Shown here: piece after piece, positions 42,442 to 52,600 of the stretch
Layout: each line of letters begins with the position of its first letter
How positions within the stretch are numbered: the first letter of the stretch is position 1
Assembly (NCBI RefSeq): GCF_019145375.1
Contig: NZ_JAHSTX010000001.1
Location: 1,277,001-1,341,000, forward strand
DNA from: Pseudomonas triticicola
Lineage (GTDB): Bacteria; Pseudomonadota; Gammaproteobacteria; Pseudomonadales; Pseudomonadaceae
Direction of reading: 5' to 3'
DNA length: 64,000 nt
Program-made: the position numbers and the translations under genes
The notes under the pieces: generated by a model
Told to the model about the DNA's origin: nothing
The model's input: the letters and a program-made list of their open reading frames with translations, nothing else
Database searches by the model: none

Positions 42442-43287
42442 ATGCCTATCGAAACGCCAATAACTTCCAGCAATCCCTTGAATCCCGGTGTGCTTCTGAG
42501 CTTGCCTAGAGTGGAAGGCGTCGATCCGCTTGACCCCGCCGGAACATTGCCGCCGGACGCAAAACAGGTAGGCATCGTTTGTATTATTGACCGCTGGCCG
42601 AACTTTCCTGTTTCAGGCGTGAATAAAGATCGTGTTGAAATTTTCATCGTTGGTAATCCCGATTTCGTCGCCTTTGGCGAGTATGGGGCCGCGGACGATG
42701 CACCGGAGTTTCGTATTTCAGTAGTTCCCGAGAAACTTCCGGATGTGGCTACGTTTGAGCTTTTGTACACAGTACGTTCGATCAACCCTACTACGTCACC
42801 TTCACGACGCCTGACTTTTGCGATAGTTAAGCCGCCGCAACTTTTGAAGGAGGTTACTTTTCCCGATGCGGATGCCTGGGGATATATCGGATGTTACAAG
42901 AACCATCCCGACGATCCGGAAGCCTTGTTTATCTGGGAAGGGGTACGTATCGAAATTCCTTTCGATGACTTGTTTCAGATTACGGATGTCCTCAGCCTGG
43001 ATTGGCAGGCATGGGATTCTTTAAACGGGTCGGGAAACCCTTTGACGCAGGTGTTTAACTTTACTGAGGTTGTGACAGATGTTGTGACCAAGGAGCCAGT
43101 CAAGATCGTAATCAGACCATTTGCTTCACATATAGAACCCATGGAGGAAAACGATTCGGCCTTAGTTAATTACCAACTATTGCGCGACGGTGTACCTATC
43201 TTTCGCTCGTTTACCGGGCTGGTGAAGGTAGACAGGAAAATTCCGGGAGAAAGCAAGTATTGCTCGGATGCAAGTTGGATGAAGTGA
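42442..43287 (+). CDS. Unknown modular beta-rich protein (281 aa)
   Basis: A 281-residue acidic protein without signal peptide or TM segments. It is rich in Val, Pro, Asp and aromatic residues and predicted all-beta. Its last about 110 residues (from FDDLFQITDVLSLDWQAWDS, ending KYCSDASW) follow the same pattern as the last module of the 694-residue protein encoded next (DITFNWQGWHD, ending LYCETEPGW), so the two share a domain. ATG 42442 has GTGAGAAATTCC before it; a GTG at 42430 is the alternative. Family not recognised. Base composition is visibly more AT-rich than the flanks. Confidence 0.65.
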   Translation: MPIETPITSSNPLNPGVLLSLPRVEGVDPLDPAGTLPPDAKQVGIVCIIDRWPNFPVSGVNKDRVEIFIVGNPDFVAFGEYGAADDAPEFRISVVPEKLPDVATFELLYTVRSINPTTSPSRRLTFAIVKPPQLLKEVTFPDADAWGYIGCYKNHPDDPEALFIWEGVRIEIPFDDLFQITDVLSLDWQAWDSLNGSGNPLTQVFNFTEVVTDVVTKEPVKIVIRPFASHIEPMEENDSALVNYQLLRDGVPIFRSFTGLVKVDRKIPGESKYCSDASWMK

Positions 43288-43392
43288 TCAGGCCGCAACA
43301 GTAGCAGCGATATTACGACTGCAGTTGGCGACATTCGCCATTGTCGAAGATGCATGGATCAAAAAACATTTTCTACGCAATGGAGAAGGCAC

Positions 43393-45477
43393 ATGACAAG
43401 TATTCAAACTGCGGAGTCAGGCACACCCTTGGGCGTTCTGGTCGCACCTACCCCCGAATTGCCAGACGGGCGCGGTACAAACAAGGACATTATTCCGATA
43501 GCTGCGATACCTGTGGGCGGCCCGCTGACACTTATGGTCAAGACCAATGTGTGGTCGAATCCTAACAACAGAGATCAGATCGCCCTTGAAGTTACGCGAA
43601 CCGAGCCTCCTGCCAATCCGCTGCCGACAGACTTCACGCGGTTAAACAGGGTAAACCTCGGCGACTTGGCCAGCCGTCCTGTAGATTTCCCGATCACTGT
43701 GCCTACGGAATATCTGGGCGAGGATGCAACTCCGGTGGGGCCGACGCCGATCTGGGTGCGTAGCGTGCTGTATCAGGGGGGGCTCAACCCGCTGACCGGT
43801 CCTGTCATGAAGTTTTTTATCGACCGTACTGGTGCCTGGCAAGCGAAACCTGCACAAACAGGTACAAATCCAGGACAGGTCCCAGGCGCCAGAACAATGC
43901 CGCCAGCCACGTTTCCAAATGCCCCCGGGGATCTGGATGACACATGGGCGGGTCAGCCAGGCAACGAAGGGGGATTGCAGGTACAAATTGATACAGGCTA
44001 CGCCAACGTTCAGCCGGATGACACGTTGACCCTGTACGTGGCAGATACACGTACCAATCCTCCGCAGGTGCCCCCTTTTTTCAACGGACCGATGCCCACC
44101 GATGGCAAGCTGTCCATCCCGACCGCAGAGCTACGCAAGGTAACGAGCGGCCGGGCCTTCATCTGGTTCATCATTACTGACGCTGCTGGCAACCAGAGCG
44201 CATGGGGCGTGTATTTCAAAAACGTGCGTTTTCTGCCGCTTCCCAAACTGGGCGTCATTACCGTCCCGGCAAACGAAGATGGTCTGATCGATTTAAAAGA
44301 TGCGCGTGCAGGTGTGAAGGTAAAAGTCAGCCGGTTGGTAGATACAATCGGCACCGACGTAGTGAGCCTGACATACGGCGCTCAACCAGCCCAGGATCTG
44401 CCATTCAACGCACTCACGGAGCTGGAGTTCACCATTCCTTGGTCGAGTCTGAGCAAACAATACTTTGATAACCAGACGGGTACGAATTTCGAATTGGACG
44501 TGGTCGTCAAAGCTGACTTGATGCGTGGCGGCTTATCCATCGACGATGGAACAACAACTGTAAAAACAGATTTCTCGACGCATCCGCCTTATACCGTCGA
44601 CCCGACGACCCCGCCCCCTGAGGTTAATCCCGAATTCCGGAAACTGATCGTCCGCGGACAGGCACCTGTCACGGATAACGTACTGGGCCCTCATGATGTC
44701 GACCAGACAGCCAAGGCTCACATCGATGTCTCGCCTGTCACCGCCGGGCCGACGTTTCCCGATCCCGAACCGGGCGATCTGGTTACTCTGAAGTATCTCG
44801 GGGACCAAGGCGAAATTATCGTTAATTCCATTCAAATGACTACGTCGAATATCAATACAATCATTCAGATAGATTTGCCATATACCGTTGTCGGGCCGGG
44901 TGGTATCGGACTTAAAGAGGCTTGGTGGACATATGAAAACCCCGCTCGGAATAATACTCAGGATTCGGCAAAAGAGACGGTTACTGTCAATACTGTAGTC
45001 ATTGTTCTCGATAAGCCGGAATTCCAGCGTCCACCGACCGATGGCACCGAAGACCCATACATTATTTGCGAGAGCTTGACGGGGGATGATCACGTTGCGA
45101 CGTTCAAGATCAAACCTAATGATCATTTCACCGATGGAATGGACATCACATTCAATTGGCAAGGCTGGCATGACGACAAATACACCATAGACGCACCGTC
45201 GGATACGGTTTTTTCCCGTACTCGTGCGATCACTTTGCTTGAGCTAACGGAGGGGATGCTTTGGGAAGTGCCATACGCACCTTTTATTCGTAATCTTCCT
45301 CGTCCACCTGCTACCACGCCTGATCCGACTGACTTTTACGCGGGTTATGTAAAAATCTGGTACTCGACGCCAATTGTAACGTCGTCAGAAGTTCAGGAAA
45401 TGGTTGTCTACTTGCTCAATGCTGACTTCTTGTACTGCGAGACGGAACCGGGCTGGGATCCTGCGCCTGGTTCATAA
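43393..45477 (+). CDS. Unknown multi-module beta-rich protein (694 aa)
   Basis: A 694-residue acidic protein with no signal peptide and no TM segment. From about residue 210 on it reads as at least four degenerate modules, each with a pattern near D-x-(V/I/L)-x-L-x-(W/Y)...(V/I)-(P/D)-(Y/W) and linked by Pro-rich segments (VDPTTPPPEVNPEFRK). This suggests a string of Ig-like beta-sandwiches. ATG 43393 has GGAGAAGGCAC; the start at 43354 lacks one. It follows the 281-residue gene by 105 bases on the same strand and precedes an autotransporter. No function recognised. Confidence 0.65.
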   Translation: MTSIQTAESGTPLGVLVAPTPELPDGRGTNKDIIPIAAIPVGGPLTLMVKTNVWSNPNNRDQIALEVTRTEPPANPLPTDFTRLNRVNLGDLASRPVDFPITVPTEYLGEDATPVGPTPIWVRSVLYQGGLNPLTGPVMKFFIDRTGAWQAKPAQTGTNPGQVPGARTMPPATFPNAPGDLDDTWAGQPGNEGGLQVQIDTGYANVQPDDTLTLYVADTRTNPPQVPPFFNGPMPTDGKLSIPTAELRKVTSGRAFIWFIITDAAGNQSAWGVYFKNVRFLPLPKLGVITVPANEDGLIDLKDARAGVKVKVSRLVDTIGTDVVSLTYGAQPAQDLPFNALTELEFTIPWSSLSKQYFDNQTGTNFELDVVVKADLMRGGLSIDDGTTTVKTDFSTHPPYTVDPTTPPPEVNPEFRKLIVRGQAPVTDNVLGPHDVDQTAKAHIDVSPVTAGPTFPDPEPGDLVTLKYLGDQGEIIVNSIQMTTSNINTIIQIDLPYTVVGPGGIGLKEAWWTYENPARNNTQDSAKETVTVNTVVIVLDKPEFQRPPTDGTEDPYIICESLTGDDHVATFKIKPNDHFTDGMDITFNWQGWHDDKYTIDAPSDTVFSRTRAITLLELTEGMLWEVPYAPFIRNLPRPPATTPDPTDFYAGYVKIWYSTPIVTSSEVQEMVVYLLNADFLYCETEPGWDPAPGS

Positions 45478-45492
45478 ACTGCATTCGCGATC

Positions 45493-45626
45493 ATTGCATT
45501 GCCGGAGAGCCAGCCTCTTCAGGCAATGCAATTTAATTGGGGAAGCAAGAAACATCTCGAAATGTCGCGAGTGGGCGATTAAGCCCACCTACTAAGAGGA
45601 TTAGTCCTACAGAGAAAGTCCGGACT
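45493..45626 (+). other. Hairpin-rich leader before the autotransporter gene
   Basis: The 249-base gap holds four consecutive stems: ATTGCATTGCC/GGCAATGCAAT (45493-45503, 45522-45532, loop 18; possibly the terminator of the upstream gene), GTGGGC/GCCCAC (45571-45576, 45583-45588), ACTAA/TTAGT (45591-45595, 45601-45605) with GAGGA in the loop, and AGTCCGGACT (45617-45626). A GGA exposed in a hairpin loop is the usual RsmA/CsrA target, so post-transcriptional control is possible. Confidence 0.4.
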
Positions 45627-45726
45627 AGCAGGTATTCTCCGGCGTCGCCTACAAAGGTCGTCTGATGGAATATGTACGCCTGAACCGTCCTTCTTCCGTC
45701 CCGATAAACCTCAACGAGAAGTGTAT

Positions 45727-48165
45727 ATGACGTTTGAAAATAGCTTGGGACCGACAGTTTTGAAACTCACTGGCACGCTCTCTTGTGCAGCATTACTGAT
45801 CGCAATATCCGAGACGGCCTTTTCCCGAAATCTCAATTCTGGTGAAGTCGAAACCGTATCCGTCGGTGCTACGCCAGAAGCCTGGTTTATCCCTGCCACT
45901 GCCACGCTTAACCTCAATGGTGGTGACGCGCTTAACATTGTGGTCGGCGGTGGAACGTTGAACGCGATTTCCGCCAACACGGCACAGATTGAAGCCTCAA
46001 ATGCCCTCGTAACTCTGGACGGGGCGAGTGTGACCGGTAGCAATTTCGACACTGCGCTGAGCTTGACCGACAGCTCGGCAGTGGTATCCGGAAGTACGCT
46101 GTCCAGCGATGGCAGAGCAATGTCGCTTACGCGCGACCTGAACGTACCTGTTGGCTCAACCGCGACCGTCAGTGGCAGTACGCTGACAGGAGGTTTCTCG
46201 GGCGCAGCGGTAACATCCCTCAGTACCTTGAATCTGGTGGACAGCCGGGTTGAAGGGACCGACGCAGACGGTGTTGGCCTCGAACTTTACGGCGGCAACG
46301 CCAACATCAGTGCAGCCAGCGAGGTCATCGGAGAACTGGATGGGATCATCTTTGGCGAGGATACTGTCCTGAACCCGAGCGATGTCACCGCACAGAGTGT
46401 ACTGAAGATTGATGGGGCAACCGTGCAGGGCCGCACCGGTGCAGCGATCAAAGTCGATTTTGCGACTCCAGACGATCAACCGGTATTGATCGAGATAGCT
46501 AACCGTTCGAATCTGGTCGGCGGCAACGGTAATATCCTCGAAGTCATCGATGGAGCAGCGGCGCGCTTTCAAATCGACGACAGCCAGTTGACCGGCAATG
46601 TAGAGGTTGCTGAAGGCGGGAGCGCCGCAGTTTTCTTGCAAAACAATGCCAGCCTTGAAGGCGATTTGACCAACGTCGATTCTGTTTCGCTCGATACCCG
46701 AAGCATACTCACCGGTAACATTCAGGGCTCCGGGTCTGGCGTCGTGATGCTGGACAATGACTCGATCCTGCACGGTTCGGTTACTGGCGTCAGCGCTATG
46801 TCCATCGGGCGTGGCGCTGAATGGAACCTGGTTGGCAGCAATTCGATATCGAATCTCGAAATGCAGGGCGGGAATGTGAGATTCGGCACGCCCGCCGAGT
46901 TCGTCCGCCTGGACGTTGCCAACTTGTCAGGCAACGGCCGGTTTTTTTTGGATGCTGACGTGTCCACCGGTGAAACGGACTTTCTCAATGTCACGGAATC
47001 AGCCAGTGGCCGGCACGAGCTGGTAGTCGGTGCAAGCGCCAGCGAACCTGTCACCGGTGCACCGGTTCAAGTGGCTAACATCGCTGGCGGGGATGCTCAG
47101 TTCGATCTGAGAAACGGTCAGGTTGATCGTGGTGCTTTGGCGTACAAACTGGTGCGAGAGGGCGAAGGTATATTCCTGCGGACTGATGGGACAACGCCGA
47201 GCACAGGTTCACAAACAGCATTGGCTATTGCCGGTACCGCTCCTACGGTTATCTATTCGGAAATGACCACTCTCAATACTCGCCTCGGCGACCGTCGCAT
47301 GGCCGGCACTCAGCCGCGATCGCGATCGATTGCGGCACTGGACTCAGATAATCAGAACGCGACCACCGGCCTGTGGATACGCACTCATGCCAATCAGTAC
47401 AACGTCAAGAATGCCTACGGTGATGGTTATAAACAGAATCAGACTGGCGTCTCATTGGGGGTGGACACGCCACTACCGATAGGTGATGGCCAATGGTTGA
47501 TCGGGGTTTTTGGTGGCTACAGCACCACTCGCCTTGACCTGGCCCGCAGCAGCGCCGGCACGATCAATAGCACCTATGGCGGGATGTATCTGTCCTGGTA
47601 TGACGAAACGACCGGGTATTACGTGGATACCGTTGGCAAAATCAACCGTTTCAGTAATGACGTCAAAGTCACCTTGAGCGATGACACTCGAACAAAGGGT
47701 GACTTCGATAATCTCGGCATCAGTGGAACCGTCGAAGTGGGTAAGCATATAGTCTTTAACCGAGGTTACTTCATCGAGCCCTCTGCTCAGGTTGGTGTTG
47801 CGACGGTAAAAGGCAAGGACTACAAGTTGGACAACGGACTGCAGGTAGACAGCAACGAGACCCGCTCATTGCTCGGCAAGGTCGGAATGACAGTTGGCCG
47901 CGAGGTGGTGCTGAACAATGGCGGAAAATTGCAACCCAGGCTGCACGCGGCGTTAAGTCATGAATTCGTCAACAATAATCGTGTCAGCGTGAATGACACT
48001 GGATTCAACAACGATTTGTCCAGCACCAGCCTCGAGCTGACCGGGGGCCTCAATTGGGTGCCGGCCAATAACAAATGGCAGCTGTATGGCGAGATAGGGA
48101 CCAGCAGGGGCAGCAAAGCTGACCAGGAGCTAGGAGGGAGTGTCGGGCTGAGCTTCAGTTTCTGA
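45727..48165 (+). CDS. Type Va autotransporter
   Basis: An 812-residue autotransporter. The signal segment runs LGPTVLKLTGTLSCAALLIAISETAFS. The passenger (about 30-530) consists of short Asn/Gly/Ser/Thr-rich strands repeating as a pertactin-like beta-helix. It ends near FDLRNGQVDRGALAYKLVREGEGIFL, the typical pertactin/AC-domain junction. The C-terminal barrel (about 540-812) begins WIRTHANQYNVKN and ends in aromatic VGLSFSF, the outer-membrane signature. No protease or lipase triad is visible, so an adhesin is likely. ATG 45727 with GAGAAG; GTG 45721 is an alternative. Confidence 0.88.
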   Translation: MTFENSLGPTVLKLTGTLSCAALLIAISETAFSRNLNSGEVETVSVGATPEAWFIPATATLNLNGGDALNIVVGGGTLNAISANTAQIEASNALVTLDGASVTGSNFDTALSLTDSSAVVSGSTLSSDGRAMSLTRDLNVPVGSTATVSGSTLTGGFSGAAVTSLSTLNLVDSRVEGTDADGVGLELYGGNANISAASEVIGELDGIIFGEDTVLNPSDVTAQSVLKIDGATVQGRTGAAIKVDFATPDDQPVLIEIANRSNLVGGNGNILEVIDGAAARFQIDDSQLTGNVEVAEGGSAAVFLQNNASLEGDLTNVDSVSLDTRSILTGNIQGSGSGVVMLDNDSILHGSVTGVSAMSIGRGAEWNLVGSNSISNLEMQGGNVRFGTPAEFVRLDVANLSGNGRFFLDADVSTGETDFLNVTESASGRHELVVGASASEPVTGAPVQVANIAGGDAQFDLRNGQVDRGALAYKLVREGEGIFLRTDGTTPSTGSQTALAIAGTAPTVIYSEMTTLNTRLGDRRMAGTQPRSRSIAALDSDNQNATTGLWIRTHANQYNVKNAYGDGYKQNQTGVSLGVDTPLPIGDGQWLIGVFGGYSTTRLDLARSSAGTINSTYGGMYLSWYDETTGYYVDTVGKINRFSNDVKVTLSDDTRTKGDFDNLGISGTVEVGKHIVFNRGYFIEPSAQVGVATVKGKDYKLDNGLQVDSNETRSLLGKVGMTVGREVVLNNGGKLQPRLHAALSHEFVNNNRVSVNDTGFNNDLSSTSLELTGGLNWVPANNKWQLYGEIGTSRGSKADQELGGSVGLSFSF

Positions 48166-48180
48166 TTGCATCAGCATTAA

Positions 48181-48208
48181 AAAAAGGAAGCCTCGCAGCT
48201 TCCTTTTT
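48181..48208. terminator. Bidirectional terminator between convergent genes
   Basis: A-run, GGAAGC / GCTTCC stem with CTCGCA loop, T-run. It lies between the autotransporter stop and the convergent gene ending at 48216. Confidence 0.9.
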
Positions 48209-48215
48209 GTCGTAG

Positions 48216-48725
48216 TCAGTAAGCGTTTTTTCTCTTGCTCAAGTCTGCGTTAGCGACAAACTCCCCAGTGATCGGAAACTCTTCGTTGCCGTTCTCTCCA
48301 CCATGGTCATATGTGCCGGACCAAGTGCCACTCAGGGTTTTTTCAATGTCGTCATATTTCAATGTCAGGCTCCCGCTCACAGAGACGTGCAGATCACCCG
48401 TCGCAGGATTGGAATAGTAGGTACTTCTGACATCATCGCTATCTTTGGACAGGTCATAGGTCAACGATTGGGGTTTAAAAGGGAACACAAACTCAAGCGT
48501 ACGCGTCACACCATCCTTAGTGTGTCCAGCTGTCAGGACGTAACGCAGGCCTTCCGGGTAGGGCTTCGGCCCGAAGGAAGGCACAGAGGTAGATCGAAAC
48601 TCCATGAATTGAGGGATTTTGACAAACCTGTAGAGTGGGTTGGCATCGCCGTTGATCGTGGCTGACAGATAGGTCGGCGCTAAAACCGGAAAGATCGTCG
48701 TGTAGGCTCGGGCTGCATAGCTCAT
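48216..48725 (-). CDS. Hypothetical protein (169 aa)
   Basis: A 169-residue soluble protein without a clear signal peptide, beta-rich (VSVSGSLTLKYDDIEKTLSGTWSGTY resembles a lipocalin- or avidin-like strand pair). GGAAA lies before ATG 48725; an ATG at 48740 is less well placed. It closes the AT-richer island and converges on the autotransporter. No family recognised. Confidence 0.6.
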   Translation of the reverse strand: MSYAARAYTTIFPVLAPTYLSATINGDANPLYRFVKIPQFMEFRSTSVPSFGPKPYPEGLRYVLTAGHTKDGVTRTLEFVFPFKPQSLTYDLSKDSDDVRSTYYSNPATGDLHVSVSGSLTLKYDDIEKTLSGTWSGTYDHGGENGNEEFPITGEFVANADLSKRKNAY

Positions 48726-48810
48726 GAGTTTTATTTCCATACAATATGGTTGGGGACATCCAAAGACTTACCCGTCCTACTTCTGGATGTTGTATGGAAG
48801 CGTGAATACA

Positions 48811-48852
48811 GTACGCCTGTAAACTGTCAGTGTTGACAGTTTACAGGCGTAC
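48811..48852. repeat. 19-bp perfect palindrome with 4-base loop
   Basis: Arms 48811-48829 and 48834-48852 (starting GTACGCCTGT, ending ACAGGCGTAC) are perfectly complementary around GTGT and are followed on the plus strand by GTTTTTG. It would form a very strong plus-direction terminator, yet no plus-strand gene ends here. It lies between two minus-strand genes, near the right edge of the island. Confidence 0.8.
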
Positions 48853-48892
48853 GTTTTTGTGAGCTTTGAACTGCAAGAACAAGCCGTGTTTT

Positions 48893-49534
48893 TCAGCCGA
48901 ACAACCCTGCTGCAATGTTGATCGAGAACCCGAGGATCGCCGTATTGAACACAAAACCGATCAGCGACTGCGCCAGCACAATCTTTCGAATATCCCGCGT
49001 TGCAACACCCACATCCGAAGTCTGCACAGCCACGCCGATGGTGAACGAGAAGTACAGAAAATCCCAATAATTGGGGGTGGTCAGTCCTTCAGCAAAATGC
49101 AGTGCCGGCTCCTTGCCGTTCCAAGTGTAAAACAACCTCGCGTAGTGCACGCAAAAGATCACCCCAATCAGCAGCCATGAGCCGATCACCGTCAGCGCTG
49201 TGAAGCCGTAGTGCATCAATTTGTGTGTGTTATCCAGATCTTTGCTGCCCGCCAGTTCAAATGTGATGGTGGCCAGGCTTGCCAGCGCGGCGATGCACAC
49301 GACGAAAAGCACCAGTCCGGCGTTTTCATCCTCGATCTCGGCGATGCGACGCACATCCGGGGCCTTGGCGCGTATGGTCAGCCAGAACATCAGAACCAGG
49401 TAAGTCCAGACACCGACGTTCCAGCCAATGAGGATTTTGCTGACGATGGAATCGGCCGGGACCAGCAGACCCGTTGCGAGGCCGAACAGGGCGGCGCCGG
49501 AAAGGCGAGGGTGCGTACGGGCGAGGAAGCGCAT
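48893..49534 (-). CDS. DUF1345 inner-membrane protein
   Basis: A 213-residue membrane protein with five or six hydrophobic segments. [23 protein letters not shown] is the hallmark of DUF1345, where this stretch resembles an ion-channel pore loop. Function unknown. GTGAGTCACC precedes the ATG. Appears monocistronic. Confidence 0.85.
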   Translation of the reverse strand: MRFLARTHPRLSGAALFGLATGLLVPADSIVSKILIGWNVGVWTYLVLMFWLTIRAKAPDVRRIAEIEDENAGLVLFVVCIAALASLATITFELAGSKDLDNTHKLMHYGFTALTVIGSWLLIGVIFCVHYARLFYTWNGKEPALHFAEGLTTPNYWDFLYFSFTIGVAVQTSDVGVATRDIRKIVLAQSLIGFVFNTAILGFSINIAAGLFG

Positions 49535-49588
49535 GGTGACTCACGTTGGTGAACTGTCAGCGCACCATAGCGCAGGCGATCCGGCTTT

Positions 49589-49669
49589 TGTAAGAGCTGC
49601 CGAAGGCTGCGATCTTTTGATCTTCTAAAAGCAAAGTCAAAAGATCGCAGCCTTCGGCAGCTCCTACAA
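49589..49669. repeat. REP pair (TAGGAGCTGCCGAAGGCTGCGATC family)
   Basis: Inverted copies at 49589-49619 and 49637-49669 with one mismatch, directly downstream of the RND permease gene. Confidence 0.9.
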
Positions 49670-49680
49670 TTAGATCAGTG

Positions 49681-52600
49681 TCATTTGGTGAATCGTTGTA
49701 CTAGCTTCATGACGACGACGAAGAACACGGGGACGAAGATGACTGCCAGCGTAGCGGTGATCATCCCGCCGATCACGCCAGTGCCGATCGCCTGCTGACT
49801 TGCCGAACTGGCACCAGTGGCGATGGCCAACGGCACCACACCGAGAATGAACGCCAGCGATGTCATCACGATCGGCCGCAGACGCAAACGCGCGGCCTGC
49901 AACGTCGCATCGATCAGATCGTGACCTTCGTCATACAAGCTCTTGGCGAACTCGATGATCAGGATCGCGTTCTTCGCCGACAGACCAATGATGGTGATCA
50001 GTCCAACCTTGAAGAACACATCATTGGGCATCCCGCGCAACGTCACCGCCAGCACCGCGCCGAGCACACCCAGCGGTACCACCAGCAACACCGAAGTCGG
50101 GATCGACCAGCTCTCGTACAGCGCCGCCAGGCACAGGAACACCACCAGCAGCGACAAGCCGAGCAGGATCGGCGCCTGATTGCCTGACAAACGTTCCTGC
50201 AACGAGAGACCAGTCCATTCCTGGCCCAGACCCTTCGGCCCCTGCGCGACCAGACGCTCGACTTCCGCCATGGCTTCGCCGGTGCTATGACCCGGTGACG
50301 GTTCGCCTGAAATCGCGATCGCTGGATAACCGTTGTACCGTGTCAACTGCGCAGGACCTTGAATCCAGTTCGCCTGGACGAATGCCGACAGCGGCACCAT
50401 GTTCCCGGCGTTGTTGCGCACGTGCATTTTCAGCAAGTCGTCCACTTGGCTGCGCTGGTCGCCTTCGGCTTGCACGACGACGCGCTGCATGCGGCCCTGA
50501 TTCGGGAAATCGTTGATGTAGCTGGAACCCACCGCAGTGGACAGCACGCTGCCGATTTCGGCAAACGATACACCCAGGGCATTGGCCTTCTTGCGGTCTA
50601 CAACCAACTGCACTTGCGGCGCTTCGGCCAGAGCACTTTCGCGCACGTTCATAAGCACCGGACTTTTCTCGGCGGCGGCCAGAAGTTCGGTGCGCGCCTG
50701 CATCAGCGTCGCGTGACCGAGGCCTGCGCGATCCTGCAATCGGAACTCGAAACCGCTGGAAGTACCGAGGCCATCCACCGGCGGCGGCAGCACCGAGAAC
50801 GCCATGGCATCCTTTATCTGGCTCAGGGCAACGTTGGCGCGGTCGGCGATGGAACTGGCGGAATCGTCTCCGCCACGTTCAGACCAATCCTTGAGCGTCG
50901 AAAACGCCAGCGCCGCATTCTGGCCGCTACCGGAGAAGCTGAAACCCAGGATCACTACGCTGTCACTGATCCCCGGCTCACCGGCGTTGTGCGCTTCGAG
51001 CTGTTCGGCCACTTGTACAGTACGGTTCTTCGTCGCGCCGGGCGGCAATTGAATATCGGTGATGGTGTAACCCTGATCCTCGGTCGGCAGAAACGAGGAG
51101 GGCAGGCGCGCAAAACAGAACCCAAGTCCAATCAACAGGACGACGTAGATCATCAGGTAGCGACCGGTGCGCTTCAGCGCATAGCCGACCCAACCCTGAT
51201 AGCGATCGGTCAGTTGCTCGAAACGACGATTGAACCAGCCAAAGAAGCCAGACTTCTCGTGATGCTCGCCCTTGGCAACAGGCTTGAGCAAGGTCGCGCA
51301 CAACGCCGGCGTCAACGTCAGGGCGAGAAACGCCGAGAACAGAATCGACGTCGCCATGGACAGCGAGAACTGTTGGTAGATCACGCCGACCGAGCCCTGC
51401 ATGAACGCCATCGGAATAAACACCGCGACCAGCACCAGAGTGATGCCGATAATCGCGCCGGTAATCTGCGTCATCGCCTTGCGCGTGGCTTCCTTGGGCG
51501 ACAGGCCCTCGGTGGCCATGATCCGTTCGACGTTTTCCACCACCACGATCGCGTCATCCACCAGAATGCCGATGGCCAGCACCATGCCGAACATGGTCAG
51601 CACGTTGATCGAGAAGCCCAGCGCCAGCATGGTCGCGAACGTGCCCATCAGCGCCACCGGCACCACCAGCGTCGGGATCAGCGTGTAGCGCACGTTCTGC
51701 AGGAACAGGAACATCACCGCAAACACCAGCAGCATCGCTTCGCCGAGTGTGTAGATCACTTTGGTGATCGAGACTTTGACGAAGGGCGAGGTGTCGTACG
51801 GAATCTTGTACTCCACGCCGGCCGGGAAGTAGCGCGCCAGTTCATCCATCTTCGCCCGCACCAGCGTCGCGGTGTTCAGTGCGTTCGCGCCGGGAGAGAG
51901 CTGCACGCCGACGGCGGTGGACGGCTTGCCGTTCAGGCGAGTGCCGAACTGATATTCCTGACTGCCGATCTCCACTCGCGCGACATCACCGATGCGTACC
52001 GTGGAGCCATCGCGATTGGCCTTGAGCACGATGTCGGCGAATTCCTGCGGCGTCGACAACTGGCCCTTGACGAGAATCGTCGCAGTGATTTCCTGAGTTG
52101 AAGGCGACGGTAGATCACCGATGCTACCGGCGGAAACCTGGGCGTTCTGCGCAACGATGGCCTCGTTGACATCAGCCGGCGTCAGGTTGAAGGCGATGAG
52201 CTTCTGCGGATCGATCCAGATGCGCATGGCCCGCTCGGCGCCGTACAACTGCGCCTTGCCGACGCCGTCCAGGCGCTTGATCTCGTTCATCACATTGCGC
52301 GCCAGATAATCGCTGAGCGCCACGTCATCGAGCTTGCCGTCGCTGGAAGTCAAAGTGATAAGCAAGAGGAAACCGGAAGAGACCTTCTCCACCTGCAAAC
52401 CCTGCTGATTGACCGCTTGCGGCAGGCGCGACTCGACCACCTTCAGGCGGTTTTGTACATCGACCTGCGCCAGCTCCGGGTTGGTGCCCGGCTGGAACGT
52501 CGCCTTGATCGTCGCGCTGCCCAGGCTGCTTTGCGATTCGAAGTAGAGCAGGTGATCGGCACCGTTGAGTTCTTCCTCGATCAGGCTGACCACGCTCTCA

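Noticed and set aside
50359..52101. 580-codon plus-strand frame
   Set aside because: Antisense of the RND permease.
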